From assembly GCA_964577255.1 (NCBI GenBank), contig CAZNYM010000050.1, positions 1-11,817 on the forward strand: 11,817 nt of DNA. Direction: 5' to 3'. Numbering within the stretch: position 1 is the first letter of the stretch; each line of letters begins with the position of its first letter. Below the pieces are notes generated by a model, which saw only the letters and a program-made list of their open reading frames with translations, was not told the DNA's origin and ran no database searches. The position numbers and the translations under genes are program-made. The DNA is from Micavibrio_C sp964577255 (lineage in GTDB: Bacteria; Pseudomonadota; Alphaproteobacteria; Micavibrionales; Micavibrionaceae). Shown here one piece after another: positions 1 to 7,596 of this stretch.

Positions 1-65
1 CCACCATGGCCGCGCTCGACAAGAACCTTGCGCACAGCGAAACCCTTGCCGGGCTTTTTAACTGA
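1..65 (+). CDS. C-terminal end of an unidentified protein (cut by window edge)
   Basis: The + strand is open from the window edge to a TGA at 63-65 and encodes a tail ending in ...TMAALDKNLAHSETLAGLFN. The codons are GC-rich at third positions, like the other genes here. The stop lies 2 bp before the stop of convergent hemA, a tail-to-tail packing seen again at carA/tgt, which supports a real gene end. About 21 residues are too few to identify a family. It could be a chance open stretch, since 65 bp is short for a high-GC sequence. Confidence 0.5.
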   Translation, partial: TMAALDKNLAHSETLAGLFN

Positions 66-67
66 AG

Positions 68-1288
68 TCACGCCACCGCGTACTGCGCCACGTGCTGCTC
101 GTTCCACAGGCGGGTGAGAATGCCGATCAGGCGGTCGATATCCTCGAAACTGTGCGCGGCGGTGGCCGTGAGACGCATGCGCTCGGTGCCGCGCGGCACG
201 GTCGGGTAGTTGATGGGCTGGACGTAGATATCATACTCGTTCAGAAGAATATCGGTCAGCATCTTGCAGCAGTTCGGATTTCCTACCACAAGCGGCACGA
301 TGTGGCTTTCGCCCTTCATATAGGGGAGTCCCGCGTGCGCGAGCCCGTCCTTGAGGCGGCGGACGTTGCGGCGCTGGCGCTGGCGTTCGATATCCGACAC
401 CATCAGATGTTCGATGCTGGCGCGCGCACCCGCCAGCACGGCAGGCGGCAGCGATGTGGTGAAGATGAAGCCGGGCGCGAAGCTGCGCACCGCGTCGACC
501 AGCGCGGCCGATCCCGCGATATAGCCGCCCACCACCCCGAAAGCCTTGCCGAACGTGCCTTCGATGACATCCATGCGGTGCATGACGCCCCGCTCTTCGG
601 CCACGCCCGCGCCGCGCGGACCGTACATACCGACGCCGTGCACTTCATCGAGATAGGTGAGCGCGCCAAATGCCGCCGCCGCGTCACAAAGTTCCGCGAG
701 CGGTGCGATGTCGCCGTCCATGGAATAGACCGATTCAAACGCCACAATCTTGGGCGCGGCCGGATCGGTTTCAGCCAGAAGCTCGCGCAGATGGGCAACG
801 TCGTTGTGACGGAAGATCTTCTTTTCCGCGCCGCCATGGCGGATGCCCGCGATCATCGAGGCGTGGTTCATGGCGTCGGAAAAAATCACGCAGCCGGGCA
901 GAAGGCCGGAGAGCGTGCTGAGCGCCGCATCGTTGGCGGTATAGCCCGAGGGGAACACCAGCGCCGCTTCCTTACCGTGCAGCGCGGCCACGGTCTGCTC
1001 AAGCGCGACATGGTAACGCGTGGTGCCCGAGATGTTGCGCGTGCCCCCCGCCCCCGCGCCGCTGGCGGTCAGGGCGTCGGTCATCGCCGCCAACACGGCC
1101 GGGTTCTGGCCCATGCCCAGATAATCGTTGCTGCACCAGATCGTCACCTCGCGGCTTGTACCGTCCGGCGCGTGATACAGGGCCTTGGGGAAACGTCCGG
1201 CCAGGCGCTCGAGCGTGGCGAAGGTGCGGTAACGCCCCTCGTCCTTGAGAGCGTTCAGGCGCGCGGAGAAGTACGCTTCGTAATCCAT
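68..1288 (-). CDS. hemA: 5-aminolevulinate synthase (ALAS)
   Basis: This PLP enzyme condenses glycine with succinyl-CoA to give 5-aminolevulinate, the first committed step of heme and other tetrapyrroles by the C4 (Shemin) route used by alphaproteobacteria. The 406-residue product has the full ALAS signature: DEGRYRTF at 16-23 with substrate-binding Arg21, SNDYLGMG at 53-60, the glycine-rich AGAGGTRNISGT near 78-89, NHASMI at 141-146 with the PLP-stacking His142, YLDEVHGVG with Asp214 and His217, and TFGKAFG with the Schiff-base Lys248. These positions equal the Rhodobacter capsulatus numbering as I recall it. The YRTF motif and the RMRLTATAAHS block near the C-terminus separate it from BioF and Kbl relatives. 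I chose the ATG giving MDYEAYF because it matches the family N-terminus. The frame stays open far upstream, but that stretch reads antisense across rbsK. There is no clear Shine-Dalgarno before this ATG. Confidence 0.96.
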   Translation of the reverse strand: MDYEAYFSARLNALKDEGRYRTFATLERLAGRFPKALYHAPDGTSREVTIWCSNDYLGMGQNPAVLAAMTDALTASGAGAGGTRNISGTTRYHVALEQTVAALHGKEAALVFPSGYTANDAALSTLSGLLPGCVIFSDAMNHASMIAGIRHGGAEKKIFRHNDVAHLRELLAETDPAAPKIVAFESVYSMDGDIAPLAELCDAAAAFGALTYLDEVHGVGMYGPRGAGVAEERGVMHRMDVIEGTFGKAFGVVGGYIAGSAALVDAVRSFAPGFIFTTSLPPAVLAGARASIEHLMVSDIERQRQRRNVRRLKDGLAHAGLPYMKGESHIVPLVVGNPNCCKMLTDILLNEYDIYVQPINYPTVPRGTERMRLTATAAHSFEDIDRLIGILTRLWNEQHVAQYAVA

Positions 1289-1295
1289 AGCCGCC

Positions 1296-1323
1296 ACTAT
1301 AGAAAACCCGCGGTAAAAGTCTA
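1296..1323 (-). promoter_or_regulatory. Possible hemA promoter, placed for a leaderless mRNA
   Basis: On the minus strand TAGACT (1318-1323, 4 of 6 to the -35 consensus) is followed after 16 nt by TATAGT (1296-1301, 5 of 6 to the -10 consensus). TATAGT ends 7 nt before the hemA ATG, so the predicted transcription start would fall at or next to the start codon. This is inferred from sequence alone. Confidence 0.4.
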
Positions 1324-1350
1324 CGCCAGGTGTGTCATAAACGGCTGTTT

Positions 1351-1378
1351 TTGACAGGTTTTTGAGGTTATGATAAAT
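1351..1378 (+). promoter_or_regulatory. Putative sigma-70 promoter for the small protein and perhaps rbsK-trmJ
   Basis: A perfect -35 box TTGACA (1351-1356) is followed after 16 nt by ATAAAT (1373-1378) as the -10. A TATGAT at 1369-1374 is a better match but sits only 12 nt away, which is too close. The predicted start lies about 30 nt before the ATG at 1415. No promoter of similar quality was seen between 1765 and 1818, so rbsK and trmJ may depend on this one. Confidence 0.5.
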
Positions 1379-1414
1379 CGTGACGGTCTGTACATAAGAG
1401 AAGGAGCTGGTTTT

Positions 1415-1765
1415 ATGCCTACCAAAGACATTCTTCGTTGGCTCGCCGAACCACCCCGTCGCAATTTCACGCTGGGCGAAGCCTTCCAGCGCTTCAGCAA
1501 AAAAAGAGACGCTGACTCTGTCCTGGGCGGCAATCATCTGGGCTTCACCCGGCTGGGGCGCGGAGTTGAGCGCCTGCTGACAGGCAACGGCATGATTATG
1601 GGTGGTTTGCTGCTGACCACACCGGGCGGTCTCGGGCGCGCCTTTCTGATTTCGGCTTTCTGCGTCACAACTTTCAAGGCGAGCGGCATTCTGCTCGGTA
1701 AAATAACCGATATTGTGTATAAAAATGCCTTGGACATCGGGAAGAATGGCGCTCAAGAGCCCTGA
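1415..1765 (+). CDS. Small orphan protein with a hydrophobic C-terminal half
   Basis: I do not recognise this 116-residue protein. The start is well supported: AAGGAG at 1401-1406 lies 8 nt before the ATG, and a TTGACA promoter lies upstream. An in-frame ATG at 1370 would overlap that promoter and is disfavoured. The N-terminal half is charged and basic (MPTKDILRWLAEPPRRNFTL, then RFSKKRD near 26-32). Residues about 58-96 are hydrophobic and Gly-rich, with MIMGGLLLTT and AFLISAFCVTTF, consistent with one long or two short membrane segments. The tail is short and polar. Base composition is visibly less GC-rich than in rbsK next door. It is divergent from hemA (126 bp between start codons) and 52 bp upstream of rbsK. 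A role in heme metabolism cannot be claimed from position alone. Confidence 0.75.
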   Translation: MPTKDILRWLAEPPRRNFTLGEAFQRFSKKRDADSVLGGNHLGFTRLGRGVERLLTGNGMIMGGLLLTTPGGLGRAFLISAFCVTTFKASGILLGKITDIVYKNALDIGKNGAQEP

Positions 1766-1817
1766 TCCGGATACACTGTGGCACGGGGAATAAATATCTC
1801 CGGCTTTAAGGATTTTC

Positions 1818-2753
1818 ATGATCATCGTTTTCGGCTCGATCAACATGGATACGTTCGTCAGCGTGCCGCGCTTTCCGGCGCCGGGCGAGACGGTGCTGGC
1901 CGCGTCGTCGGAAATGTCGCCCGGCGGCAAGGGCGCGAACCAGGCGCTGGCGGCCGCGCGCAGCGGCGCCAAGGTGGCGCTGGTCGGGCGCGTGGGCGAC
2001 GACGGCGCGGGCACGCGCATCCTCAACAATTTGCGCCGCGCCGGGGTGATGACCTCGGGCGCCGCGCCTTCGGATAAAAGCACCGGCAGTGCCTTCATCA
2101 TGCGCGACGCTAACGGCGAAAACTCGATCATCGTCGCCTTGGGCGCGAACGAGGATGTCACCGCCGAGCAGGTGCCGGACGACATTCTGGGCCCGCGCAA
2201 CATGGTGATGATGCAGATGGAAGTGACGCCGGAGCAGAACTGGGCGCTGATCGACCGCGCCCACGCGCTGGGCGCTACCACCATGATGAACCTGGCGCCG
2301 GCCATCCGCGTGCCCGAGGCCACGCTGAAGAAACTCGATTACCTAATCGTCAACCAGCTCGAGGCGCGGCAGATCGCGCAGATCATGAAGATCCCGGCCG
2401 AGAACAACGAGAGCACCATCGCCCTGGCCCTGGCGAAGATGGGCGAGCTGACTTGCGTCGTCACCATGGGCGAGCGCGGTTCCTTCGCCGTGACGGAGGA
2501 CGGGCACAAGATCCACGTGCCTGCCCTTGATATCGGCGAGGTGGTCGACAAGACCGGCGCGGGCGACGCCTATTGCGGCACGCTGGCGGCGGCGCTGCAT
2601 GCCGGGCTGACGCTGCCCGAGGCGATGAAGCGCGCGGCGGTGGCAGGGTCGCTGACCTGCACGCAAAAGGGTGCGCAGCCCGCCCTTCCCTATCTCGACG
2701 CGATCGAGACGCGCCTGGCTGACCTGGGCGAGGTCAGCGTCACGAAGCTCTGA
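1818..2753 (+). CDS. rbsK: Ribokinase (PfkB family sugar kinase)
   Basis: Ribokinase phosphorylates D-ribose at O5 with ATP in the cytoplasm, feeding ribose salvage into the pentose phosphate and PRPP pathways. The 311-residue product has family length. The N-terminus GSINMDTFV places Asn9 and Asp11 where ribokinases bind sugar. FPAPGETV (19-26) and PGGKGANQALAAARSG (35-50) form the first PfkB signature, and DKTGAGDAYCGTLAAAL (244-260) the second, with Asp250 as catalytic base in the anion-hole GAGD. NQLEA at 179-183 is also typical. AAGGA at 1808-1812 lies 5 nt before the ATG. The stop is 3 bp before trmJ, so the two are almost surely cotranscribed. No ribose transporter, rbsD or rbsR is present in the window, so the substrate could be another pentose or nucleoside-derived sugar, though the N-terminal motifs fit ribose best. 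Confidence 0.88.
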   Translation: MIIVFGSINMDTFVSVPRFPAPGETVLAASSEMSPGGKGANQALAAARSGAKVALVGRVGDDGAGTRILNNLRRAGVMTSGAAPSDKSTGSAFIMRDANGENSIIVALGANEDVTAEQVPDDILGPRNMVMMQMEVTPEQNWALIDRAHALGATTMMNLAPAIRVPEATLKKLDYLIVNQLEARQIAQIMKIPAENNESTIALALAKMGELTCVVTMGERGSFAVTEDGHKIHVPALDIGEVVDKTGAGDAYCGTLAAALHAGLTLPEAMKRAAVAGSLTCTQKGAQPALPYLDAIETRLADLGEVSVTKL

Positions 2754-2756
2754 GCC

Positions 2757-3482
2757 ATGAACAATCCCGTCGTCATCCTCGATCATCCCCAGATGGGGGA
2801 GAATATCGGCGCCGCCGCCCGGGCGATGCTGAACTGCGGCCTCAACGAACTGCGCCTGGTAGCGCCGCGCGACGGCTGGCCCAGCGAACGCGCCGAAGCG
2901 ATGTCGGCCAAGGCGCTTGAGACCATGCCGCCGGTGAAGGTGTTCGCCACGCTGGCCGAGGCGGTTGCCGACCTGCATCACCTGTACGCCACCACGGCGC
3001 GGCCGCGCGACCTGGTGAAAGAAGTGATGAACGCGCGCGAGGCGGCGGCCGATTCCCGCCGGCGGGCGCGGAACGGCGAGCGCACGGGATTTATCTTCGG
3101 TGCCGAGCGCACCGGCCTGACCAACGACGACGTGGCGCTGGCGCACAGCGTTATCACTATTCCCGTGAATCCCGATTTTTCCTCGCTCAACGTGGCGGCG
3201 GCGGTGCTGCTGGTGACGTATGAATGGTTTCAGGCGGGGGTCGAGAGCCCCGGCCCGCAGCTTGTGACCGGCGACAGCCTGCCCGCCACGCAGGGCACGA
3301 TGGACGCGCTTTACCGCCGGCTCGAGGACGAGCTGGAGCGGTTCAAATTCTTCCGCTCGCCCGAAATGAGGCCCACCATCGTGCGCAACCTGCGCGGCAT
3401 GCTGGGGCGCGCGAAGATGACCGAGCAGGAAGCCAACACCTTCCAGGGTATCATTTCGGCGCTGACAGGCAAGAAGTTGTGA
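2757..3482 (+). CDS. trmJ: tRNA (cytidine/uridine-32) 2'-O-methyltransferase
   Basis: TrmJ is a SPOUT-fold, SAM-dependent enzyme that methylates the ribose of residue 32 in the anticodon loop of several tRNAs. The 241-residue product shows the three SpoU motifs in order: NIGAAARAM (17-25) with the invariant Asn and Arg, FGAERTGL (114-121), and IPVNPDFSSLNVAAAV (135-150), which build the trefoil-knot cofactor site. The C-terminal part (about 175-241) is the helical extension typical of TrmJ, including EDELERFKFFRS. The gene starts 3 bp after the rbsK stop and has only a weak Shine-Dalgarno, which suggests translational coupling. It ends just before the bidirectional terminator. TrmH or another SpoU methylase is possible from motifs 1 and 2 alone, but the third motif and the C-terminal extension favour TrmJ. 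Confidence 0.88.
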   Translation: MNNPVVILDHPQMGENIGAAARAMLNCGLNELRLVAPRDGWPSERAEAMSAKALETMPPVKVFATLAEAVADLHHLYATTARPRDLVKEVMNAREAAADSRRRARNGERTGFIFGAERTGLTNDDVALAHSVITIPVNPDFSSLNVAAAVLLVTYEWFQAGVESPGPQLVTGDSLPATQGTMDALYRRLEDELERFKFFRSPEMRPTIVRNLRGMLGRAKMTEQEANTFQGIISALTGKKL

Positions 3483-3484
3483 TG

Positions 3485-3512
3485 AAAAAAGGCGCCCCGC
3501 GGGGCGCCTTTT
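3485..3512. terminator. Bidirectional rho-independent terminator between trmJ and rpsD
   Basis: The perfect palindrome GGCGCCCCGCGGGGCGCC (3491-3508) folds as a 7-bp GC stem with a CGCG loop. On the + strand it is followed by TTTT, ending trmJ. On the minus strand it is followed by TTTTTT, ending rpsD. It sits midway in the 49-bp gap between the convergent stops. Confidence 0.92.
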
Positions 3513-3531
3513 CGCAAAGGGAAAACCGTTA

Positions 3532-4149
3532 TTAACGGCTGTAGAATTCGATGACCAGGTGCGGTTCCATCTGGGTCGGGTACGGCACGTCCTCGAGCTT
3601 GGGCATGCGCACGAACGTGGCTTTCACGTTGCCGTCGACCTGGATGTATTCGGGCACTTCGCGCTCGGGCGACTGCGTGGCCATCAGCACCAGCGGCAGC
3701 TGGCGCGATTTCTCGCGGATCTCGATCACATCGCCTTCCTTGACCATGTAGGAAGGAATGTTAACGCGCTTGCCGTTCACGGTCACGTGGCCGTGGGTCA
3801 CGAACTGGCGCGCCGCGAACACGGTGGGCACGAACTTGGCGCGGTATACGACCGCGTCCAGACGGCGCTCCAGGAGGCCGATCAGGTTCTGGCCGGAATC
3901 GCCGCGCAGGCGGCGGGCTTCCTGGTAGTAGCGGCGGAACTGACGCTCGCCGATGTTGCCGTAGTAGCCCTTGATCTTCTGCTTCGCTGTCAGCTGCAGG
4001 CCGTAGTCGGACTTCTTGCCGCGGTTGGCGCCGTGCTGGCCGGGGCCGGTCTGACGGGTGTTATAAGGTGATTTAGGGCGGCCCCAGAGGTTGCAGTTGA
4101 GGCGGCGGTCGATCTTATGCTTCGCGCTTGGGCGCTTTTTCTCGCTCAT
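3532..4149 (-). CDS. rpsD: 30S ribosomal protein S4
   Basis: S4 is a primary 16S rRNA-binding protein that nucleates assembly of the 30S body and contributes to decoding fidelity. The 205-residue product matches the usual length. HKIDRRLNCNLWGRPKSP (11-28) and GPGQHG (35-40) belong to the N-terminal S4 domain. The S4 RNA-binding fold spans about 94-157 (ERRLDAVVYRAKF, then FVTHGHVTVNGKRVNIPSYMV), and the protein ends in the conserved ...VIEFYSR. The start was set at MSEKKRP, with AAAGGAAC just upstream as Shine-Dalgarno; an in-frame ATG 51 nt earlier lacks this support. The gene stands alone, with its own strong promoter and leader, rather than in an alpha-type ribosomal operon, as is common in alphaproteobacteria. 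A bidirectional terminator follows it. Confidence 0.97.
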   Translation of the reverse strand: MSEKKRPSAKHKIDRRLNCNLWGRPKSPYNTRQTGPGQHGANRGKKSDYGLQLTAKQKIKGYYGNIGERQFRRYYQEARRLRGDSGQNLIGLLERRLDAVVYRAKFVPTVFAARQFVTHGHVTVNGKRVNIPSYMVKEGDVIEIREKSRQLPLVLMATQSPEREVPEYIQVDGNVKATFVRMPKLEDVPYPTQMEPHLVIEFYSR

Positions 4150-4190
4150 TTTTTGTTCCTTTTCAACAAGTTGTCCCGGTATCCTGATGT

Positions 4191-4208
4191 TTTGACGCAA
4201 GCGTCAAA
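4191..4208. promoter_or_regulatory. Perfect inverted repeat in the rpsD leader (operator or RNA hairpin)
   Basis: TTTGACGCAAGCGTCAAA has two 8-bp arms around AA and lies 42-59 bp upstream of the rpsD start codon, inside the predicted 5' untranslated region. Its minus strand contains TTGACG (4202-4207) followed after 17 nt by GGATAC, a weak second promoter that the palindrome would overlap. It could be a protein-binding operator or a leader hairpin for autogenous control by S4. Nothing in the sequence settles which. Confidence 0.5.
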
Positions 4209-4216
4209 GGGGGCGC

Positions 4217-4242
4217 AAAACCCCGCTTCCCGGGAAGTGGGG
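4217..4242 (-). terminator. Rho-independent terminator of the TauE/SafE gene
   Basis: On the minus strand the hairpin CCCCACTTCCCGGGAAGCGGGG (4221-4242, with one A-C mismatch) is followed by TTTT (4217-4220). It ends the permease transcript about 40 nt after its stop codon. The hairpin overlaps the predicted start point of the rpsD transcript. Confidence 0.7.
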
Positions 4243-4245
4243 GCG

Positions 4246-4273
4246 AATATAAGGATTTTCAGGGATTTGTCAA
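4246..4273 (-). promoter_or_regulatory. Strong sigma-70 promoter of rpsD
   Basis: The minus strand carries a perfect -35 TTGACA (4268-4273), a 16-nt spacer and TATATT (4246-4251, 5 of 6) as -10. The predicted start is an A near 4238, which gives a leader of about 88 nt before rpsD. This is the best promoter match in the window, as expected for a ribosomal protein gene. Confidence 0.75.
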
Positions 4274-4280
4274 ATAAACC

Positions 4281-5048
4281 TCACCCGCCCACCAGCAGCC
4301 AGACCCCCTGCCCCAGGCACCAGAGGCTGATGGCCAGGATCAGCCAGCGGCTTAAGGCTTTGAAGCTTTGATCGCTCATCCTTTTGACGATGAGGGCCGC
4401 AAAGCTGGTCCCCGCCACGGCGAGCGCCATGCACAAAGCCAGCGCGGCGGGCGGGATGCCGGCGGGCCAGCCGATCCCCTGCCCGCCCAGCACGGGGATA
4501 AGAAAACCGAAATACCCCAGGCGCAGCAGGTGCATGGTGCCCTGGGTGAAGGCCTTGGTGCTGATGATCTGCTGGCGCGTGAGCGGCGCGTTGTTATAGA
4601 GCAGATCGAGAAGCGGCCCCACCACCCCGGCGGTGAGCTGGATGAAGGTCAGGCACACAGCGGTGGCGAAAGTCTGGCCCGGGTTGAGGATCGACAGGCG
4701 CACATGTTTTTCGGCCGCGATGGCGGCCAACGGCACCGCGCCCAGCACCAGAAGCGCCGCTGCGCGGCTGGGAACATAATGGACGAGGCTCATGACTACA
4801 AAGCCGGTCAGGATCCCGGCGGCATAGACGGGCAGCACGCGCCAGACGATATGTTCCCGCCACAGCCAGCAGCGCCATCCGTTGGCCGTCAGCTGGATGG
4901 CGGCGTGCAGCGCCATGGCCGCCGTGACCGGCAACAGGCCCAAAAGCAGCACCATCATGATCATGCCGCCCGCCATGCCGAACACGCCCGAGAGGATCGC
5001 GGTCAGGAAGGTGCAGAAGGCGATGAGGGATAGCGCGGCGGCAGTCAT
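4281..5048 (-). CDS. TauE/SafE family membrane permease
   Basis: This is a polytopic inner-membrane protein of the TauE/SafE (DUF81) family. Members are linked to export or uptake of sulfonates, sulfite and other organic anions, but few substrates are proven. With the start at MTAAALSL it has 255 residues, the family size, and about seven hydrophobic segments. The internal repeat is visible: GVFGMAGGMI (21-30) in the first half and GVVGPLLDLLYNNAPLT (141-157) in the second, each at the re-entrant Gly-rich motif. A TKAF-like element at 164-167 (STKAFTQGTMHL) follows the second repeat, as is usual. An upstream in-frame ATG at 5090 adds MACARFPCFVLSYF. Neither start has a clear Shine-Dalgarno, and I prefer the shorter form because it begins directly with the first membrane segment. 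No sulfur-metabolism gene is adjacent, so the substrate is unknown. Confidence 0.85.
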   Translation of the reverse strand: MTAAALSLIAFCTFLTAILSGVFGMAGGMIMMVLLLGLLPVTAAMALHAAIQLTANGWRCWLWREHIVWRVLPVYAAGILTGFVVMSLVHYVPSRAAALLVLGAVPLAAIAAEKHVRLSILNPGQTFATAVCLTFIQLTAGVVGPLLDLLYNNAPLTRQQIISTKAFTQGTMHLLRLGYFGFLIPVLGGQGIGWPAGIPPAALALCMALAVAGTSFAALIVKRMSDQSFKALSRWLILAISLWCLGQGVWLLVGG

Positions 5049-5096
5049 GAAATAGCTTAACACAAAACAGGGAAAACGGGCGCAAGCCATCCGAAG

Positions 5097-5109
5097 CGCG
5101 AAGATCGCG
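5097..5109. other. Short hairpin just after tRNA-Ala
   Basis: CGCGAAGATCGCG has 5-bp arms and a 3-nt loop, and begins 3 nt beyond the tRNA-Ala CCA end in the minus-strand transcript. There is no U-run directly after it, so it is more likely a 3' processing or trailer structure than a terminator. A chance repeat is possible in this high-GC sequence. Confidence 0.3.
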
Positions 5110-5112
5110 GGG

Positions 5113-5188
5113 TGGTGGACCTGATCGGGATCGAACCGACGACCTCATCATTGCGAACGATGCGCTCTCCCAGCTGAGCTACAGGCCC
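5113..5188 (-). tRNA. tRNA-Ala, anticodon CGC, CCA encoded
   Basis: The minus strand folds into a full 76-nt cloverleaf. The acceptor stem GGGCCTG pairs with CAGGTCC and contains the G3-U70 wobble that is the alanine identity element. The D arm is GCTC/GAGC, the anticodon stem CATCG/TGATG, and the anticodon loop TTCGCAA places CGC (+ strand GCG at 5153-5155) at positions 34-36. The T arm is GTCGG-TTCGATC-CCGAT, and CCA is encoded. It reads codon GCG, which is frequent in these GC-rich genes. Confidence 0.96.
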
Positions 5189-5238
5189 GTTACCACGTAA
5201 CCGGGGATTTTTACTCCAGCTTCATGGCAAAGGCAAGC

Positions 5239-5284
5239 TGGTGGGCCTGGCCAGACTTGAACTCCCAAGGCCGCTTGCGGCCTT
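5239..5284 (-). pseudogene. Stray tRNA 3' end with adjacent hairpin (tRNA remnant or attachment-like repeat)
   Basis: Positions 5239-5262 repeat the 3' end of tRNA-Ile2 (5336-5359) at 23 of 24 positions, including T loop, acceptor 3' strand and CCA. The preceding bases on the minus strand (TTGGGAG) do not pair with CTGGC as a T stem, and no 5' tRNA half exists upstream, so it cannot form a cloverleaf. Directly 5' lies the perfect inverted repeat AAGGCCGCTTGCGGCCTT (5267-5284). Hairpin plus GGGAGTTCAAGTC looks to me like the variable arm and T arm of a class II tRNA such as tRNA-Leu, which would make this a chimeric remnant; that part is inference. Confidence 0.65.
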
Positions 5285-5335
5285 CGTCAAATGTCGCTGG
5301 TTGGAATATCCTGGATGATAGCCTGAATATCGAAG

Positions 5336-5412
5336 TGGTGGGCCTGGCCGGACTTGAACCAGCGACCAAACCGTTATGAGCGGTCCGCTCTAACCAACTG
5401 AGCTACAGGCCC
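5336..5412 (-). tRNA. tRNA-Ile2, anticodon CAU (lysidine type), CCA encoded
   Basis: The minus strand gives a 77-nt cloverleaf: acceptor GGGCCTG/CAGGCCC, D arm GCTC/GAGC, anticodon stem GACCG/CGGTT, loop CTCATAA with CAT at positions 34-36, T arm GCTGG-TTCAAGT-CCGGC, and CCA. The loop CTCATAA followed by TGGTCGCTGGTTCAAGTCC is the hallmark of the isoleucine tRNA whose C34 is turned to lysidine by TilS so that it reads AUA. Elongator or initiator tRNA-Met is less likely: initiator tRNAs have an unpaired 1-72 pair and GGG/CCC in the anticodon stem, both absent. It lies 26 bp downstream of rpoD on the same strand. Confidence 0.92.
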
Positions 5413-5415
5413 TTG

Positions 5416-5431
5416 CCGTCTTTATAGACGG
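5416..5431. other. Hairpin between rpoD stop and tRNA-Ile2
   Basis: CCGTCTTTATAGACGG forms a 6-bp stem with a 4-nt loop, 7 nt after the rpoD stop and 3 nt before the mature tRNA 5' end. In the minus-strand transcript the U-run (CCUUUU) comes before the stem and CAAGGG after it, so it is not a normal terminator. It may be a processing site that separates the tRNA from an rpoD readthrough transcript. Confidence 0.45.
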
Positions 5432-5438
5432 AAAAGGA

Positions 5439-7511
<2,073 letters not shown>

Positions 7512-7548
7512 AAGGTTCTGGTCACCTGATTCACGGAATTAAAGGGTA

Positions 7549-7578
7549 TTTTTAAAGAAAATCAAAGGCCTGTTTCAA
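7549..7578 (-). promoter_or_regulatory. Possible internal promoter for rpoD
   Basis: On the minus strand TTGAAA (7573-7578, 5 of 6) is followed after 18 nt by TAAAAA (7549-7554, 4 of 6), about 37 nt before the rpoD start codon. The stretch is locally AT-rich in a GC-rich region. Independent rpoD promoters within dnaG-rpoD clusters are common, but this match is only moderate. Confidence 0.35.
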
Positions 7579-7596
7579 GTCCTATTTCATCGGAAC

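Noticed and set aside
92..1354. Long open + strand frame antisense to hemA
   Set aside because: It is rich in His, Arg and Gly with no recognisable domain, as expected for the complement of a GC-rich gene; hemA motifs are unambiguous on the other strand.
1289..2323. In-frame N-terminal extension of hemA (open minus-strand frame up to 2323)
   Set aside because: The extension runs antisense through rbsK and the small orphan gene, has no ALAS homology, and the ATG at 1288 gives the family N-terminus and numbering.
2343..3146. 267-codon open minus-strand frame opposite rbsK and trmJ
   Set aside because: It spans two genes on the other strand and has no recognisable motif; a GC-driven open frame.
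5189..5201. GTTAC-CAC-GTAAC repeat just upstream of tRNA-Ala
   Set aside because: The 5-bp arms are too short to separate from chance and no promoter or terminator pattern accompanies them.
5216..5241. 7-bp inverted repeat CCAGCTT/AAGCTGG near tRNA-Ala as a terminator
   Set aside because: The loop is 12 nt and no T-run follows on either strand; one arm is simply the end of the stray tRNA fragment.
5336..5412. Reading the CAU tRNA as tRNA-Met or initiator tRNA
   Set aside because: The 1-72 pair is intact, the three G-C pairs of initiator anticodon stems are missing, and the loop and T-arm sequence match the lysidine-type tRNA-Ile.
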